DNA of 64,000 nt, taken from contig RHPI01001715.1 in NCBI GenBank assembly GCA_009103225.1, forward strand, positions 918,426-982,425. Direction: 5' to 3'. The notes under the pieces are model-generated. The model was not told the DNA's origin. It saw only the letters and a program-made list of their open reading frames with translations, and made no database searches. The position numbers and the translations under genes were made by a program. This document shows positions 37,925-49,329 of this stretch, in pieces. Each line of letters begins with the position of its first letter. Positions within the stretch are counted from its first letter, which is position 1. This DNA is from Chlorokybus atmophyticus. Its lineage: Eukaryota; Streptophyta; Chlorokybophyceae; Chlorokybales; Chlorokybaceae.

Positions 37925-39542
37925 CTGTAACAGCAACCTCGAGGTTGTTCACTTCACAACTACCAGCTTTGCAGGTTGGAACACGCATGGACACTGCTTG
38001 TACAATAGCAAAAGTTGCAAGTATTGCTCTCGTTAACATCTGCTGATGTTGTGTTTGCAGGAGCCTTTGCTACCTCACCATGCCTGTGCAGAATTAGAGA
38101 GCTTGTGTTAAGAACGAACATCTATCGTTCTCGCAGCGTAGGGCCAACCTCATGTGTAAGTGTATATATAACATCAAGCTGATCACAGAGGCATCTTCTA
38201 GATTTAGCCCTCTGTTTTCTCATTCCCGATTCGGGTCTGAGCTCCTGCTGAATGCAGAGGCATCCTCGTGAATAAGCCCTCTGCTTGCTCATTCTGTCTT
38301 TGCATGCAGAGTGTAGGGGCATCACCCTGTGATTAAGTCCCCTTCTTGCTCACTTTCTTGCCCCCTTCTTGCCTGTGCCACCTGCTTTCGCTGCTAACCA
38401 GCAGGAAGTGGAGGTGTTTTTCCAGGTGACATGACAGGAGCTTAACATGACAGGATAGAGGAAGTACAATTCCGAAATCTTTGTGCAATCCCGAGGTGTA
38501 TATGTCAGCGGATATGGTGACTTAGCCTTGGACATGGGGTGTGTAAGGTTGGCAAAGTATACAACCAGTGTGTTAGCTTTAGCTGCCTGTCTGTGTGTGT
38601 CGAAGGATTGCAGCAAAATGCAATCACCCACATCTGCCTGTCCTTGTATGCTTTGGATCATCCCGACTGCACGCAGGTTCACTGCGAACGCACCGCCTTG
38701 GGAGCCTTGCTGGCTGCTGTTTGTATGCAGTCACGGCGCACAGGTAAGTGTGTCGCACTTGTAGAGTGGAGGTGGTAACAGAAGTCCGCAGTAAGTCATG
38801 AGGTATGCATCGCTCTCGTGCATATACTAACTGTGATTGCATTTCACCTTCTCAACCACCTCCAGCCTCTGCATGGAACTTGTTGGTCGCGATCTGCTCC
38901 AGGGCTTTTGGATGGACGGCGGTTGTACCTACCGCTGGGGTTGGGTTGCTGTTTGTGATATGGCAACACAGGCTGGCAGTCCTTCTCCCCCCACCCACCC
39001 GAGAGAACACCTGTTGCTGCTGTTGACATGCCGCCCTCGTACTGGCACGCCCTCGTACTGGCCCCGGCAACCGCTAAAACCGGGCATGTGTCCAAAGATT
39101 GCACGCAACCAAAGGCATGCGCACAGCAACCTAGAAGTTCTCCTTCTCCGCCCACCCACCCGACACAAAACCTCCTGCGGGTTTACTGCGAACGCAGGAT
39201 GTGGTCCTGCAGAGCCGTCTCGCGCAAGTCACGTACTGTAGACTTTGTGCACTTGCTCAGGGCCTCTGGTTCATGACTTTCGCGCGTCAGCTTTGGTTGG
39301 ACCATACCCTGCGTTCTCAGTGAACCCGCAGGAGGTCTAGTCTCGGGTGGGCGGACGGCGCAACAGGGCATGAAGGTGCTCTGGAAGAGACCCTGCCCAG
39401 CAGGTCAGTCTTTCCCGTGCTGGCAAACAGAGGCATCCTCGTGATTAAGACCTCTTGCTAACTTTATAAGGTCGCTCATTCTGTTGTTGAGTTTGAGTTC
39501 AGGCTAACAAAGTGGCCAGCAATCAAGAGCTACCTCTACCTT
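37925..39542. other. Region between convergent OTU and methyltransferase genes
   Basis: It contains the hairpin motifs listed separately and otherwise short frames. A minus-strand frame at 38350-38682 is protein-like (GDCILLQSFDTHRQAAKAN) but has no recognised domain or splice partners. A KTGHVSKDC word near 39075-39101 recalls a zinc knuckle but lacks the first cysteines. Confidence 0.35.
38185..38345 (+). repeat. Three dispersed GAGG...TAAG...CCTC hairpin motifs
   Basis: Three short motifs each form a stem of 4-7 pairs around a loop ending in TAAG or TTAG: CAGAGG/CCTCTG near 38188, CAGAGG/CCTCTG near 38254, and GGGG/CCCC near 38312. A fourth lies at 39428-39462 (GAGG/CCTC). Stem bases change together between copies while the loop is partly conserved. 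Confidence 0.55.
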
Positions 39543-41170
39543 TCAGTAAAAAGGAGGGTAATCAACAATGAAGCCTATTGCTTCCAGCAACAGCCTGCCT
39601 ACATGTTCAGAGTAAGTTGGTGGAATGGCATTCTTAACTTCCGATTCCGCATCCATCCACTCCACCTGCATGGCAGATTGCCACCCTGCAATCGTGCCAC
39701 GGCAGGATGCTTGGCCGTACACCGGGTCAATTTGCCTCTCCCCAGGTAGCAACTGCCGGCGCTGCTCCGGGTGGGTGGCCAGCTCTCCAAGTGCACAACC
39801 AGTGTGGTTGCATTTCAGGTCTGAGTGCAGTGGAGGGTTTGTCTCGAAGATGCGATAACGATACACATCCAACTTGAACATGGTGCCACACAGCTTCAGG
39901 TGAGTTGTCATGTGTCCTGTTGCGCCTGCGACATTCTCTATCACCTATGGCTTGCCGCTCAACTGCAACTTGGCTCTTACGGGGTCAATCAGGTTGACGT
40001 GCTCCCATCGATTGCCGTACGCGGAGCGCTGTGTAGTGGGAATGACCCCACTTAGAGCTTGACATGGAGGACTTGCCCACACCGCAGCGTATGCTGTCGG
40101 GTCAGCGTCCATTGCATCCATCTGGCAGAACTTGAATGGGTATGACGGCTGTGACTTGTTGTCGATGCCCTAAACATTAAACCCTGCCCTGTACAGACCC
40201 ATGGCTACACCACTAGCGCCGCAAAAGCAATCCAGTGCGCGCGGCCTGCAACGTCTTCCGTTTGATTCTATTAGTGTGCGTGTGATCAGAGGGGGTGGGG
40301 GCTTGGGCCATCGATCGAGCTCTCGACCAGGCAAGTCTTGCAGTTTCAGACAGCTTTGACCACCAACACGAACCATTACGTCGTAACCCTCACGCACAGC
40401 TGCCATGTTCCAGTTCTGTATCAAGATGTGGTGCAGCCGTGGGTCCTCAACGAAATCGTCGTACTTGATGGTATGTTTTCCTGAGCCACATGTTTGCCTG
40501 AGCCGGTGCTTGCATGAGCGTGCGCATGTAAATACTCTGCAGTATACCTGTGTTGGCATCAGAAGTGATGATGTGGCCTGCATACCAGGAGCTCATTCCT
40601 GGCCAGTACACCACAACGCGGCATGCTACCAAAGACTGCCCCTCATCAACAAGCTCCTTCCGCCAAGCAGCCAGTGTCGCGACATCGTCGACAATCGCGT
40701 TCCCCTTTGGCATTCAAGAGTAAGTTGGTCATGCATGCAAGCGCTGTTTTGCTGTTTGCAAGGACAGTTCAACTCACCCTGTTGTTGACATCGTCTTCGA
40801 TTACAGTGGACTTGCCGCGACCGTTGCGCACGAGCTGACGTCGAACCACATTGCACATCTGCCCATCGTGATATGCTCCAGGCCGTGCCCAAGGCAGGTG
40901 ATTCATGGGCTCGCCGTCCCACTCAAACTTGGAAAGCGAGCACTATAGGCAAGTGCACTCCTCCCAAAAGAAATCGGGCCTCATGCATTGTGCCAGCAGT
41001 CTGCATTGCCTCACATTGTCCCCCCTTGCCTTGTGGTGCCAGCAGGCTTCAAAGAAGCCATACTGCTCACTATACAGCTTGCACTTCTCTTCATGCTGTT
41101 GCAGACATCTGTTGTTGCCATTCCTAACCAAGTATGCTTTGCAGAAGCTACACACTTTGACGCCGCGCAT
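39543..41170 (-). CDS. Zinc-finger / Tudor-like / C5 cytosine DNA methyltransferase, element B copy
   Basis: ATG 41170; exons 41170-40778, about 40705-40548 and 40480-39543 join in phase, ending in TGA. The N-terminus has CSFC...HEEKC (zinc-finger-like). Exon 2 carries VVVYWPGMSSWYAGHI and exon 3 HTIKYDDF, a Tudor/agenet-like chromatin-reader fold. The C5-MTase domain shows motif I (LDCFCGASGVAMGLYRAGF), motif II (GIDNKSQPSYPF), motif IV with the catalytic cysteine (WASPPCQALSG), motif VI (VIENVAGA), LCGTMF, and a motif X-like YSEHVGRLLLEAIG. The MTase part resembles phage-type enzymes. In-frame TAG at 40943-40945, 40170-40172 and 39945-39947 are the only interruptions. Likely function: cytosine methylation of DNA, possibly of the element itself. 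Confidence 0.75.
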
Positions 41171-41334
41171 GCTGGCGCCACGCTACCTGGCTCACAAACC
41201 CTAGAAGCTAATGCACTTGACGGAAGAAAAAAAGGAGCACGTACGCAAATTGTGGAGCATATCCGGATTGACTTTCCGGCGTGTTTTGAATCGGGATTGG
41301 ATGTGTCCTAAACCCTAATTTACGGTAGGCAGTC
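41171..41334. promoter_or_regulatory. Bidirectional promoter interval between methyltransferase and transposase
   Basis: The methyltransferase start (41170, minus) and the transposase start (41335, plus) face away from each other across 164 bases. No other gene fits, so both promoters must lie here or overlap the first exons. No specific box is claimed. Confidence 0.45.
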
Positions 41335-44300
41335 ATGACGGCGGCGACGGCGGCGGTGTCAGCGGCGGCAGCGTGCCTGCAGGTCTTTGCTTTGGCTGTA
41401 TGGAAGTTGATTGGAAGTTGCTTGCAGTATGTTGGCTAACTGCTTTTGATGTTTGTAGCATGAGCTACTTTCGCAGGTGTTTTTGCCGCGACCGCAAAGG
41501 GAGCAAAGTGTTCATATACAACCACATTAGAAGGGCTGAATATCATGAAAAATCTGGCAAAAACATGTGGTGTGGCACTCCAGAAGCTGTTGCTCCTGAA
41601 TATCGTGATCGACTACAACCCCATGAACTTGAAGAAGCTGATGCTGCTGTTGCTGCTGCATCCTTACACATGTCGTCAGGTACAAGAGCAACTTCTCTAC
41701 AGCTGTGAATCTATACAACAGGCTATCTAATCATTGATCTGGCTTGCCCCAGGTGAAGCTCTCCATGACACCGAACAATTGCTAGTTGGGAACGACGCTA
41801 CTGAACATGTTGACACAGGCACGCCGTTGCAATAGAGTGTTAAATCTCCTTTCAATGTTGCAGCCAACTTGCAACCAGCAGTACGACCTGACTTGCGTGG
41901 CATGTTGACATTGCTGATGCTGTGCCTCTCATTGTTCATGTGCCACTAGACTCATTGCAGCTGGCAGGTTGTAATCCGTGTGCTCATGAAGGACAATGTG
42001 CTTATGGAGAACAACGCGGATCTTACCCAGCATTTTGTGGAATTGAAAATGCTACATTGCAAGAGCATCAAGGTGCCGGAACCAAATCCACAAATGGACA
42101 AGTAGAGCCTGAGACGCCAGTGCAGTGCACCTCCACTGCTGAGCAAGTCGATGCGGAGCAAGGTGATGCGGAGCAAGGTGATGTTGCCGGCGAAGACCAA
42201 GACTATGAAACCGATGTGGAATCGCAGCCGGACGAGGCTAAATGCGTTGATGATGCCATGCTACTGGACAACGTGAATGCTGCGTTGCTGGATAATGCAA
42301 GCAACCCTGTTGTTTTCGGCTCTCGTACAACCCCTCCAAGCATTTCCAAGCTGCTATTGGTTCCGGCGCAGCTACATCGAATACCCTTCAATTTCATGAA
42401 TAAGCTGCTCAGGTTGGTGGGCAAGTTACACTGCTGACTGTTGAAACATCACCCTGTTCAGAACTGATGTGTTTCTGTGTGCCAGGTTGTTGCGTGGCAT
42501 TTTCTTGCCTAAGGAGAATAAGATGCCAGGCAGCATGCACGAGCTATTGAAATGCCTTGAAGGCCTCAACATGGGCTTCCACACATATGATGCCTGTCGC
42601 TGTGATCACATGTTGTATTGTGGCCGACATGCCAACAGGATACTTTGCAAAGGTGAGCAATTGTTGCAAATGTTCACTACAATGGGATTTGATTAGCATG
42701 TCCCATCAGCATACGACTTGCTTATGCAGTCTGCAAGGCCCCTCGCTACCGCAACATAGGAGGTAGACAAGTTGCATGGAAGATTGGGCGTTACTTTGAC
42801 GTGCCTGCTGCGCTGAGGGCTCTGTACCTAAAACCTAGTGTTGCTGCGGAGATGATGGCGCACACAAATCGAAGTCAGGATGGGATTATGCGATCTGTAC
42901 ACGGTAACATTGCCAAGTTCAGTGGTAAATGAGGCACGACTATGTGCATGATTGTGTTGGTGAGCGGCTGGGGCAGTCCAATGTAAGCCCTCGGTGTCCG
43001 TGCCTTGTGCTTTTGTGTGCGTGGCGCTGAGGCGGCATGTAAGACCTCGGTGTCCTTGCCTGTGTTTGTTTGTGTGTCGGCGTGGCGCTGAGGCGGCATG
43101 TAAGACCTCAGTGTCCTTGCCTGTGTTCGTTTGTGTGTCGGCGAGGTGCTGGGGCGGTATGTAAGACCTCAGTATCCAGCCTTGCGATTGTATGCATGTT
43201 TGAATGTGTTGTGGGGCTGGGGCAGTTGGTCGTAAGCCCTTGGTGTACTTGCTGCTGTTAGACTCGCCAATGTTCAAGGACACTGAACAACGCTACAGCC
43301 GGTTTGCCAAAGAACCACGCAATGTGCGCCTAGCGATGTTCATCGACGGGATGAGCCCGTTCAAAGATCCGCACAAAGGTATAAAAGAGCATTTTTTTTC
43401 CTGTATGCTCGTTGCAGTGTAACTGTACGAATGGCAGCAAAGGGTTTGTTGAGTTGCAGGGAATTATGAGTTTTGGGTTGTCACAATCTCAGTGTTGAAC
43501 CTGCCCATTGCCAAGATGCACAAGACAGACACTACACTTCTAACTGCTGTAATCCCTGGACCCAAACAGCCAGAGAAACTACAGGCTTATCTCAAGCCAA
43601 TTATTGACCAGTTGGGAGATCTCTGGGAAGGTATGATTTCAACGCAGCTAGGATAAGCAGCTTCCATAACTGCAGTCATGCTTGACAAATGCGCATGACT
43701 GAGGCATGTAATCTGCTGGCATTTGTTGTAGGTATAGACATATATGACAGCCACCGCGACGCAATTTTTCGTTGCAGATCTATTTTGGAGATTGTAATCC
43801 ATGATTACCCAGGTACGCAAGCAGCAGCAGTGTTTGCACTTACTGTTATCAGTGTCTGACTGTATCTGTATATCGGACTGTCCTTGCAACCATGGTTGTG
43901 GCTACTGAAGTACATCATGTTGGTTGCGCAGCTCTGGCAAAAGCTGCCTTGCAGATGGCGCATGGAGCCATTTTTGGCTGTTCAAAGTGCGAGTGCAGTG
44001 GAGAACATGTGGAACTTCTCAAAAAGGTGATCTATCAAGGCCACCGCCGGTACCTACCGGATGACCATCCTTACAGAGTTGATGAGCGTTGGCCGCAACC
44101 AGAACACAGACCTCCACCACCCATGCGGACTGCAGAGAGCGTGTACAGGTGAGCAATCTCAGTTGATTGCGCATTCGGTTGCAGAACATAGGTATGTCAG
44201 CAATGGATGCCATGTGATCAGGTATGCTATGACATCTCGCAACAGCAAGCGTCCACTGCACTCCAAGAGACATCCTTCAAAGACCTCCGGCATCCTTGGA

Positions 44301-46489
44301 CTGAGCTGTTTTCACGACCTTCCATATTGGCTACCGTTACAAAAATCTGTCAAAGGTCATGTGGTTGGCCCTATGCACATTTTTGCCAACCTGGCAACCA
44401 ACTTTGCAAATCCCTAGCTGGCTTGCGCGACAGCATCGAATCGCGAGAAGATCTGCAGCAGCAAGGCCGCATGCCTGAACTCTGGCTAGAGTTACGTATG
44501 TAGTCGGCCTCGTTGACATGTGCCATAGTTGGATTTAACTAAGGACTTGAACCTATGTGCTGCAGACAGAGATGAAGATGAAGGATGGAAAGGAAGTCGC
44601 AGTCAAGGTAAAACCCCAGGCTCCATGGACAATCACAGATGTAGGACTGGTTGAGCAATTGCTTTCCGGCGTGAGGGTTTCAAGCACTTTCGACTCGAAA
44701 CTGCAGTCTTTCACAAAGCATTTAGGTGAGATAGCCGTTATATGTTTTGTGTTTACGCTAAAGCAATGATTCTCCATGCATGGAACTTTTGACATGGAGC
44801 ATGCAGGCTCGATGAAATTGCACGACAAGCACAACTTATAATCGGTCGTTTTTAGTACGTGCTGCGCTCGGCACACGACATTGGAGAAGATCAGAAGAGA
44901 ACCATCTTCAAACTATGCGACATCTATCAACGGCTGACTGCATCGGAAGTAAAGCAGTCACACCTCAAAGAATTGAAGGTTGGCTTCAATAACACTTTAC
45001 TCTGCATGCCCAGCTCCTATGGCATGCATAGCTTATTACTTAGTGCAGGTGCTGGTGCATGAGGCACAGTCTGAAGTGGAGCTGTTCTTCCCGCGAACTT
45101 CTCTCACAATGATGCTGCACCTCCTTGGCTATTTACCAGAGCAGTGCATGTGGCTTGGTCCGATGCGTGACCACTGGGAGTGGGCACATGAACGCTTTAT
45201 GCTGTGGGTGAAGCGCATGATATTTGCAAGGCAGCATGTGGAAGCAAGCATCTGCAAAAGGCAAGTTTTGTGTGAGCCCACTGAGAGTTACGTGCAAACT
45301 TTCCACATTGTTGGCCTTGTTCAAGTGCCAGTTGCATCTGCAGATACTCTATCCAGCTCATGCTGAGCACTTGCATGGACACCTTGAAGCGACTTTTCTC
45401 CGACATCCGTTTGCGATCGGGCAAGCAACGAGATGATGACGACTATGTGCTCTGCGGACGGAGACACCATATTAAGGTTGGGGATAAAGATAGTAAGACA
45501 AGGCAGGAGCTCGAGTGGTGGTTGGCTGAGAATGACGATGAATACAGGCTGTTAAAAGAGTAAGTTGCTTTGCGAGTTGCTGTTTTGTACGTGATGTCCA
45601 ACGCGCAGACACTATGATTTAATTATGGGTTGCTGCTACACAGAGAGTTCAGTCGGGAGGTGAACAAACGCAGGATGGCAAGGGAAAGGGCTCAAAAACA
45701 AGGACATGTCGTGGCAAAGGACATGGAGCATATGACTGAGCTGCATCACTGGCGTGGACCTGCTAGGGAGCTTACAAAGCACGAGATGGAGCTGTTGAGC
45801 GGTCCAATCTTTCCAAAGTACATCAAGCGATACTTCAGAGCACGCTACAAGGACATCGGTCAGTTTAGAGCAGAGGAAATGGAGAAGAAACTCCGCACCA
45901 TGGACTGTGGCGTGTTTACCGTTGGGCGCGACTCAGATGACCCAACCAAGAAGATCCATTGGTATGGCAGGGTGCAATCTTTTGATGTTGTGGTGATAGC
46001 TGGTCGGGAGCACCAGCTGCTCAGAGCTAGGTGGTACATGAGCAACCAAGTCCAGCACAGTGGAGGATTTGCAATCCCAAGAAAAGACAAGCCCCGCTTT
46101 GCAAAATAAACCTACTTTGATTGCAACCTGGTAAGTGGCTGTGTTGCAATCGTTTTGGCGTGTGCTTGGTGTGATGATAGTAAATTGAAATAGTAATATG
46201 AAAATGGCTGATGAATATCCCTTCTTGCTGGCAGGTCAAGGGCCAGTGGTTTGAGGGAATTGATCCCCATGACAACAAAGTAACAGTAGCGCTTGTTACA
46301 GATAGGCGCAGTCTCATGCGTCGAGGCATGCACCGGGACACTCCGGTTAGAGGAGAGTTAACAACGTTGTCCATTCGAATCTGGATGTCCTCATATATCC
46401 TGGGTTTTGGCATCACATACAACCATCTTGTGTACTTGGTGCAGGGTGCCAAAAGCGAAACCAATAGCGCCTCGAGCGAGGTGTCATGA
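41335..46489 (+). CDS. tnp2-type CACTA transposase
   Basis: The start is ATG 41335 or 41460; many short exons. The early exon (41460-41680) has a CFCRDRKG...H segment like the Cys-rich start of tnp2. Core exons: 42730-42924 (APRYRNIGGRQ), 43259-43378 (KEPRNVRLAMFIDGMSPF), 43458-43630 (LTAVIPGPKQPEKLQAYL), 43731-43813 (GIDIYDSHRDA), 43932-44150 (YQGHRRYLPDDHPYR) and about 44240-44400 (LPYWLP...GPMHIFANLA). Near 45060-45260 there is a DUF4218-like block (MRDHWEWAHERFMLWVKR). These are hallmark blocks of EnSpm/CACTA DDE transposases. TAA 46107-46109 lies inside an exon that splices in phase. A terminal TGA is at 46487-46489. One frame change near 41900 and TAG 41833-41835 affect only the weakly defined N-terminal part. 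Confidence 0.8.
42930..43258. repeat. Minisatellite filling a tnp2 intron
   Basis: Five units of about 60-70 bases carry GCTGAGGCGGCATGTAAG followed by ACCTC(A/G)GTGTCC. They are the inverted form of the units at 32480-33440. The array fills the intron from the GTAAAT donor at 42925 to the TTAG acceptor ending at 43258. Splicing it out joins two conserved transposase blocks in phase. Confidence 0.8.
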
Positions 46490-46613
46490 ACCACACACCG
46501 CGACTGGCATTTTGAGTACAAGAGGTACTGTTTGCGATTGTGATGCCTCATATCCCTACTGTGAGACTGCAGTAGACAGCTGTAGACCTGGCCACTGAAC
46601 CTTTGTTCACAGG

Positions 46614-48510
46614 ATGAGACCGAGACTGGAGCTGGATGTGTTAGAACATCGGGAACATGAAGACTACTGCTTTGTCTGCAAGGATGGGGGCACCATATCT
46701 GGCTGCGATGTTGAAAGTTGCTGGAAAAGCTACCACGCGCACTGTGTCTCTATGCCACTTGTGGAGGATGAATATTGGGAGTGCCCAAGGCATGAGTAAG
46801 TGGACTTCATTGCAGCAAATGCTTGGCATCTTGTTGTGAGGAACTTCACTCCTAGAACCATCATCACTTGTACTGAACCAAAACACAGGTGCCATGTGAA
46901 GAACTGCAACGAAGCAGCTTTTCAAGTCAGCGCAACGTGTCCAAACAGCCTCTGTCGACGGCACGCTGTGGGTAGCATGGTCGAGGTTACGTGCTCGCGA
47001 TGCGCTGCGTACGAAAAAGGTGGTGCTCCAGCGCAGCTCCCAAGGGAGAGCCTTGCTCGTCGTTCTCTGCCGGGCGGTTGCGGTAGGGTTTCACAACCTG
47101 TGCAGAGTGGGGTTCAACACGTTGAAGACAGTGGGGATGAGGCTAACAATGGTAAGCTGCTGTGTGCTTGAGCTTGTTGATTTGCGTTGTGGTTCTTGCC
47201 CAATTGAACCATTTATAGCTGCAGAGGCAGTCACGATGGAAGTTAGCGATGAAGACGAAGAGGGTTGTAACCAGCAACCCACGACGGCTGCGGCAGTTGT
47301 GGACCTCGTGGGCAGCGATGATGATATCATGCTGCTGGACGATCCAGTCAGCAACCCGCAGCCGTCAACACCGCAGCCACTGTTCATTTACCCTAGTGCA
47401 AGTGCACGTGATGCGGTGCCAGTGCTTGAAACGGACAGGAGATTGCTGAATGGTAGACAAGAGCTCAATGACACCATCCTCCACTTCTTTTGCAGGTATG
47501 TGATTTGTTGCGTCTGTGTTATTCGTGTATCTCATATGTACGTGGGATGCACATGCAGATACAAGGAAGAGGAAATCTTAGGTAGAGCAGATGGCATTCA
47601 GGTGAAGCTGTTTCACCCGCATTTCACATTTCACACCCGCATTTCGACACCAAAATCGTGCGCTGCCATAGACAAAATGACTGGCACACGAGCAATCACA
47701 GAATAGACAGGTGGGAGAGTGATCCGTTTGCCAAGGACTTGCTGGGAGTGATTGTCAACCCAGACACGCGGTGAGAATAAGCGCCAAGAATATCTTGCTG
47801 AATTGCTGCTGTTTTTGCAAACTTGAATTATTTTCATTGTTCACAGGACTCACTGGAGTCTGCTGCTTGTGTGCAAGCCTGGAGGCCAACTTGGAAGTGA
47901 CACGCCGCCTTTACTCGTCCATCTCGACTCCCTTGGCCTGCATCGCAACGTTGATGGACCTATGCGCGCTTACCTTGACTACATGTGGGGCAAAAAGCAT
48001 GCAAGTGACTCACAACGACGCTTCTCTCCCGAAAACGTACAGCTTCTTGTACCACAGGTAGCACACGTTGCATTGCACTAGTGATGAGTTTGCATGCATT
48101 CTGTCACAAGCACTGATCGGATGCATGCACATGCATTTGGTTTGCAAGCATTGACACATGTTTGTGCAGGTCCCACAGCAGAAGGATGGAGTTGCGTGCG
48201 GTTGTTTGTCATGCTTTATCTTGACAAGTTTATAGATGGGGTACAAGCTGGTCCAATTGACCAAAATGCACGGATATTTCAACAGGTACAGTTCATGCAT
48301 GTGCACTGCAATGTTTACAAGTGGAAGGTGCTTTAATGGCACTGTCGTGTAGGCCAACACGTGCATAGTAACCACATGTTATTGCTGTGTGGTTGTGTGC
48401 AGATGCAAAGGAGTTGGTTTCATCCTCAAGTGGCAGACAGGTTGAGAAGACGATTGCGAACACTCATGGACAGTATGTTAGCACAGCAAAGACATGAGTT
48501 GAGCTAGTAG
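46614..48510 (+). CDS. PHD finger plus Ulp1-like (C48) protease
   Basis: ATG 46614 opens a PHD-like finger (CFVCKDGGTISGC...C...HAHC...CPRHE, about 46668-46796). A second Cys/His-rich exon (CHVKNC...CPNSLCRRHA) joins in phase, then an acidic linker (EVSDEDEEG, VGSDDDIMLLDD). The Ulp1 part has RWESDPFAKD, THWSLLLV (catalytic His), LLVHLDSLG (Asp) and VPQQKDGVACG (Gln and Cys). PHD fingers read histone tails; Ulp1 proteases cleave SUMO-like tags, and plant CACTA elements often carry one. Single-base frame changes near 47690 and near 48198 damage it or reflect assembly indels. The normal stop at 48505 is three TAG codons in a row followed by CAG. Confidence 0.65.
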
Positions 48511-48689
48511 TAGCAGGTGGTGTGTAGCATAGCAATGCTGTAGTCCATGTCAGAGCTGTCCCCCACCATCAACTCAAACCAGCTGTGTGGAATTGCTGAG
48601 CAACTCTGGCTTTGACATATATTAGACTGTATATTAAAATTAGCAGTGCAATCTACTTGGTTTTCAATCACATTCAGGACTTGGCCAAA

Positions 48690-49246
48690 ATGAGAGTATA
48701 TGTTTCTTCGTGTGGGGTTGAATATTCACTCACAGTCAGGAGTTAGTGCAAAACGTATTGCTTGGTTTTGGAATGGTGTTGAAAATTCACTCAAAGCTAG
48801 GACTTACTGTGCATCGTATTGCGTAGTTTCAGATTGGTGTTGAATGTTCACTCACATCTGTGGCATGAAACTGGTGAAGGTTATGAATATACATGTGTGA
48901 CAAGCTGATCAATTGATTATTCACGGGCAGTTGGGACTTGGTGAGTTTAAGCTGTCTGGTTTTAGCCACAAGCTTATGCCCCTTCATGAATGTTCAGGCA
49001 ATGTATAGCTGAATATTTAGCAGAGCACATGCTGTGTCCATTCACAATTGCATGCCCTTGAACATTTAATCGACTTTAACCGAATATACGAGGTATACGG
49101 GTTTTGAAAGGTGGCATTAATTTATCGCGTGGATATTCACGCGATTTATAGGTAAATGTCGCGATTTCGTTTTGGCAGAGATTGCACAGAATGTACGAAA
49201 ACACTTGAATATTCACTCGATACAAAGCTGAAACGGTAAATCAAAC
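48690..49246. repeat. Right subterminal motif array of element B
   Basis: GAATATTCAC, GAAAATTCAC and GAATGTTCAC words recur at least eight times, mirroring the left array. Copies near 48717, 48781 and 48842 are spaced about 60-65 bases and embedded in longer similar units. No coding sequence is seen. Confidence 0.75.
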
Positions 49247-49306
49247 GAATATTCAGTGCGTTTGCCATGAATTTTCATAAATTCGGGGGTCTTATAATTA
49301 CCGGTG
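49247..49306 (-). repeat. Right TIR of element B
   Basis: On the minus strand it reads CACCGGTAATTATAAGACCC and continues GAATTTATGAAAATT, aligning with the left TIR. GGG follows at 49307-49309. Confidence 0.8.
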
Positions 49307-49329
49307 GGGTATAACCATATATCTATTTT

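Larger units (their letters stand above)
24917..49306. mobile_element. Element B: 24.4-kb CACTA/EnSpm-like transposon with chromatin and ubiquitin cargo
   Basis: The ends are imperfect inverted repeats of about 55-60 bp, both starting CACCGGTAATT (left at 24917; right complement ending at 49306). GGG flanks both sides (24914-24916 and 49307-49309), a 3-bp duplication as expected for CACTA elements. Inside each end lies an array of TTATTCAC/GAATATTCAC-type subterminal motifs. The gene content fits: a TNP1-like protein (minus), a tnp2 transposase (plus) and a Ulp1 protease (plus). Extra cargo comprises an OTU-domain polyprotein, a C5 methyltransferase and a 170-residue unknown. Large blocks of tandem repeats account for much of the length. 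Confidence 0.85.

Noticed and set aside
39030-39130. Zinc-knuckle-like KTGHVSKDC
   Set aside because: The first two cysteines of a CCHC knuckle are missing and no gag context surrounds it.
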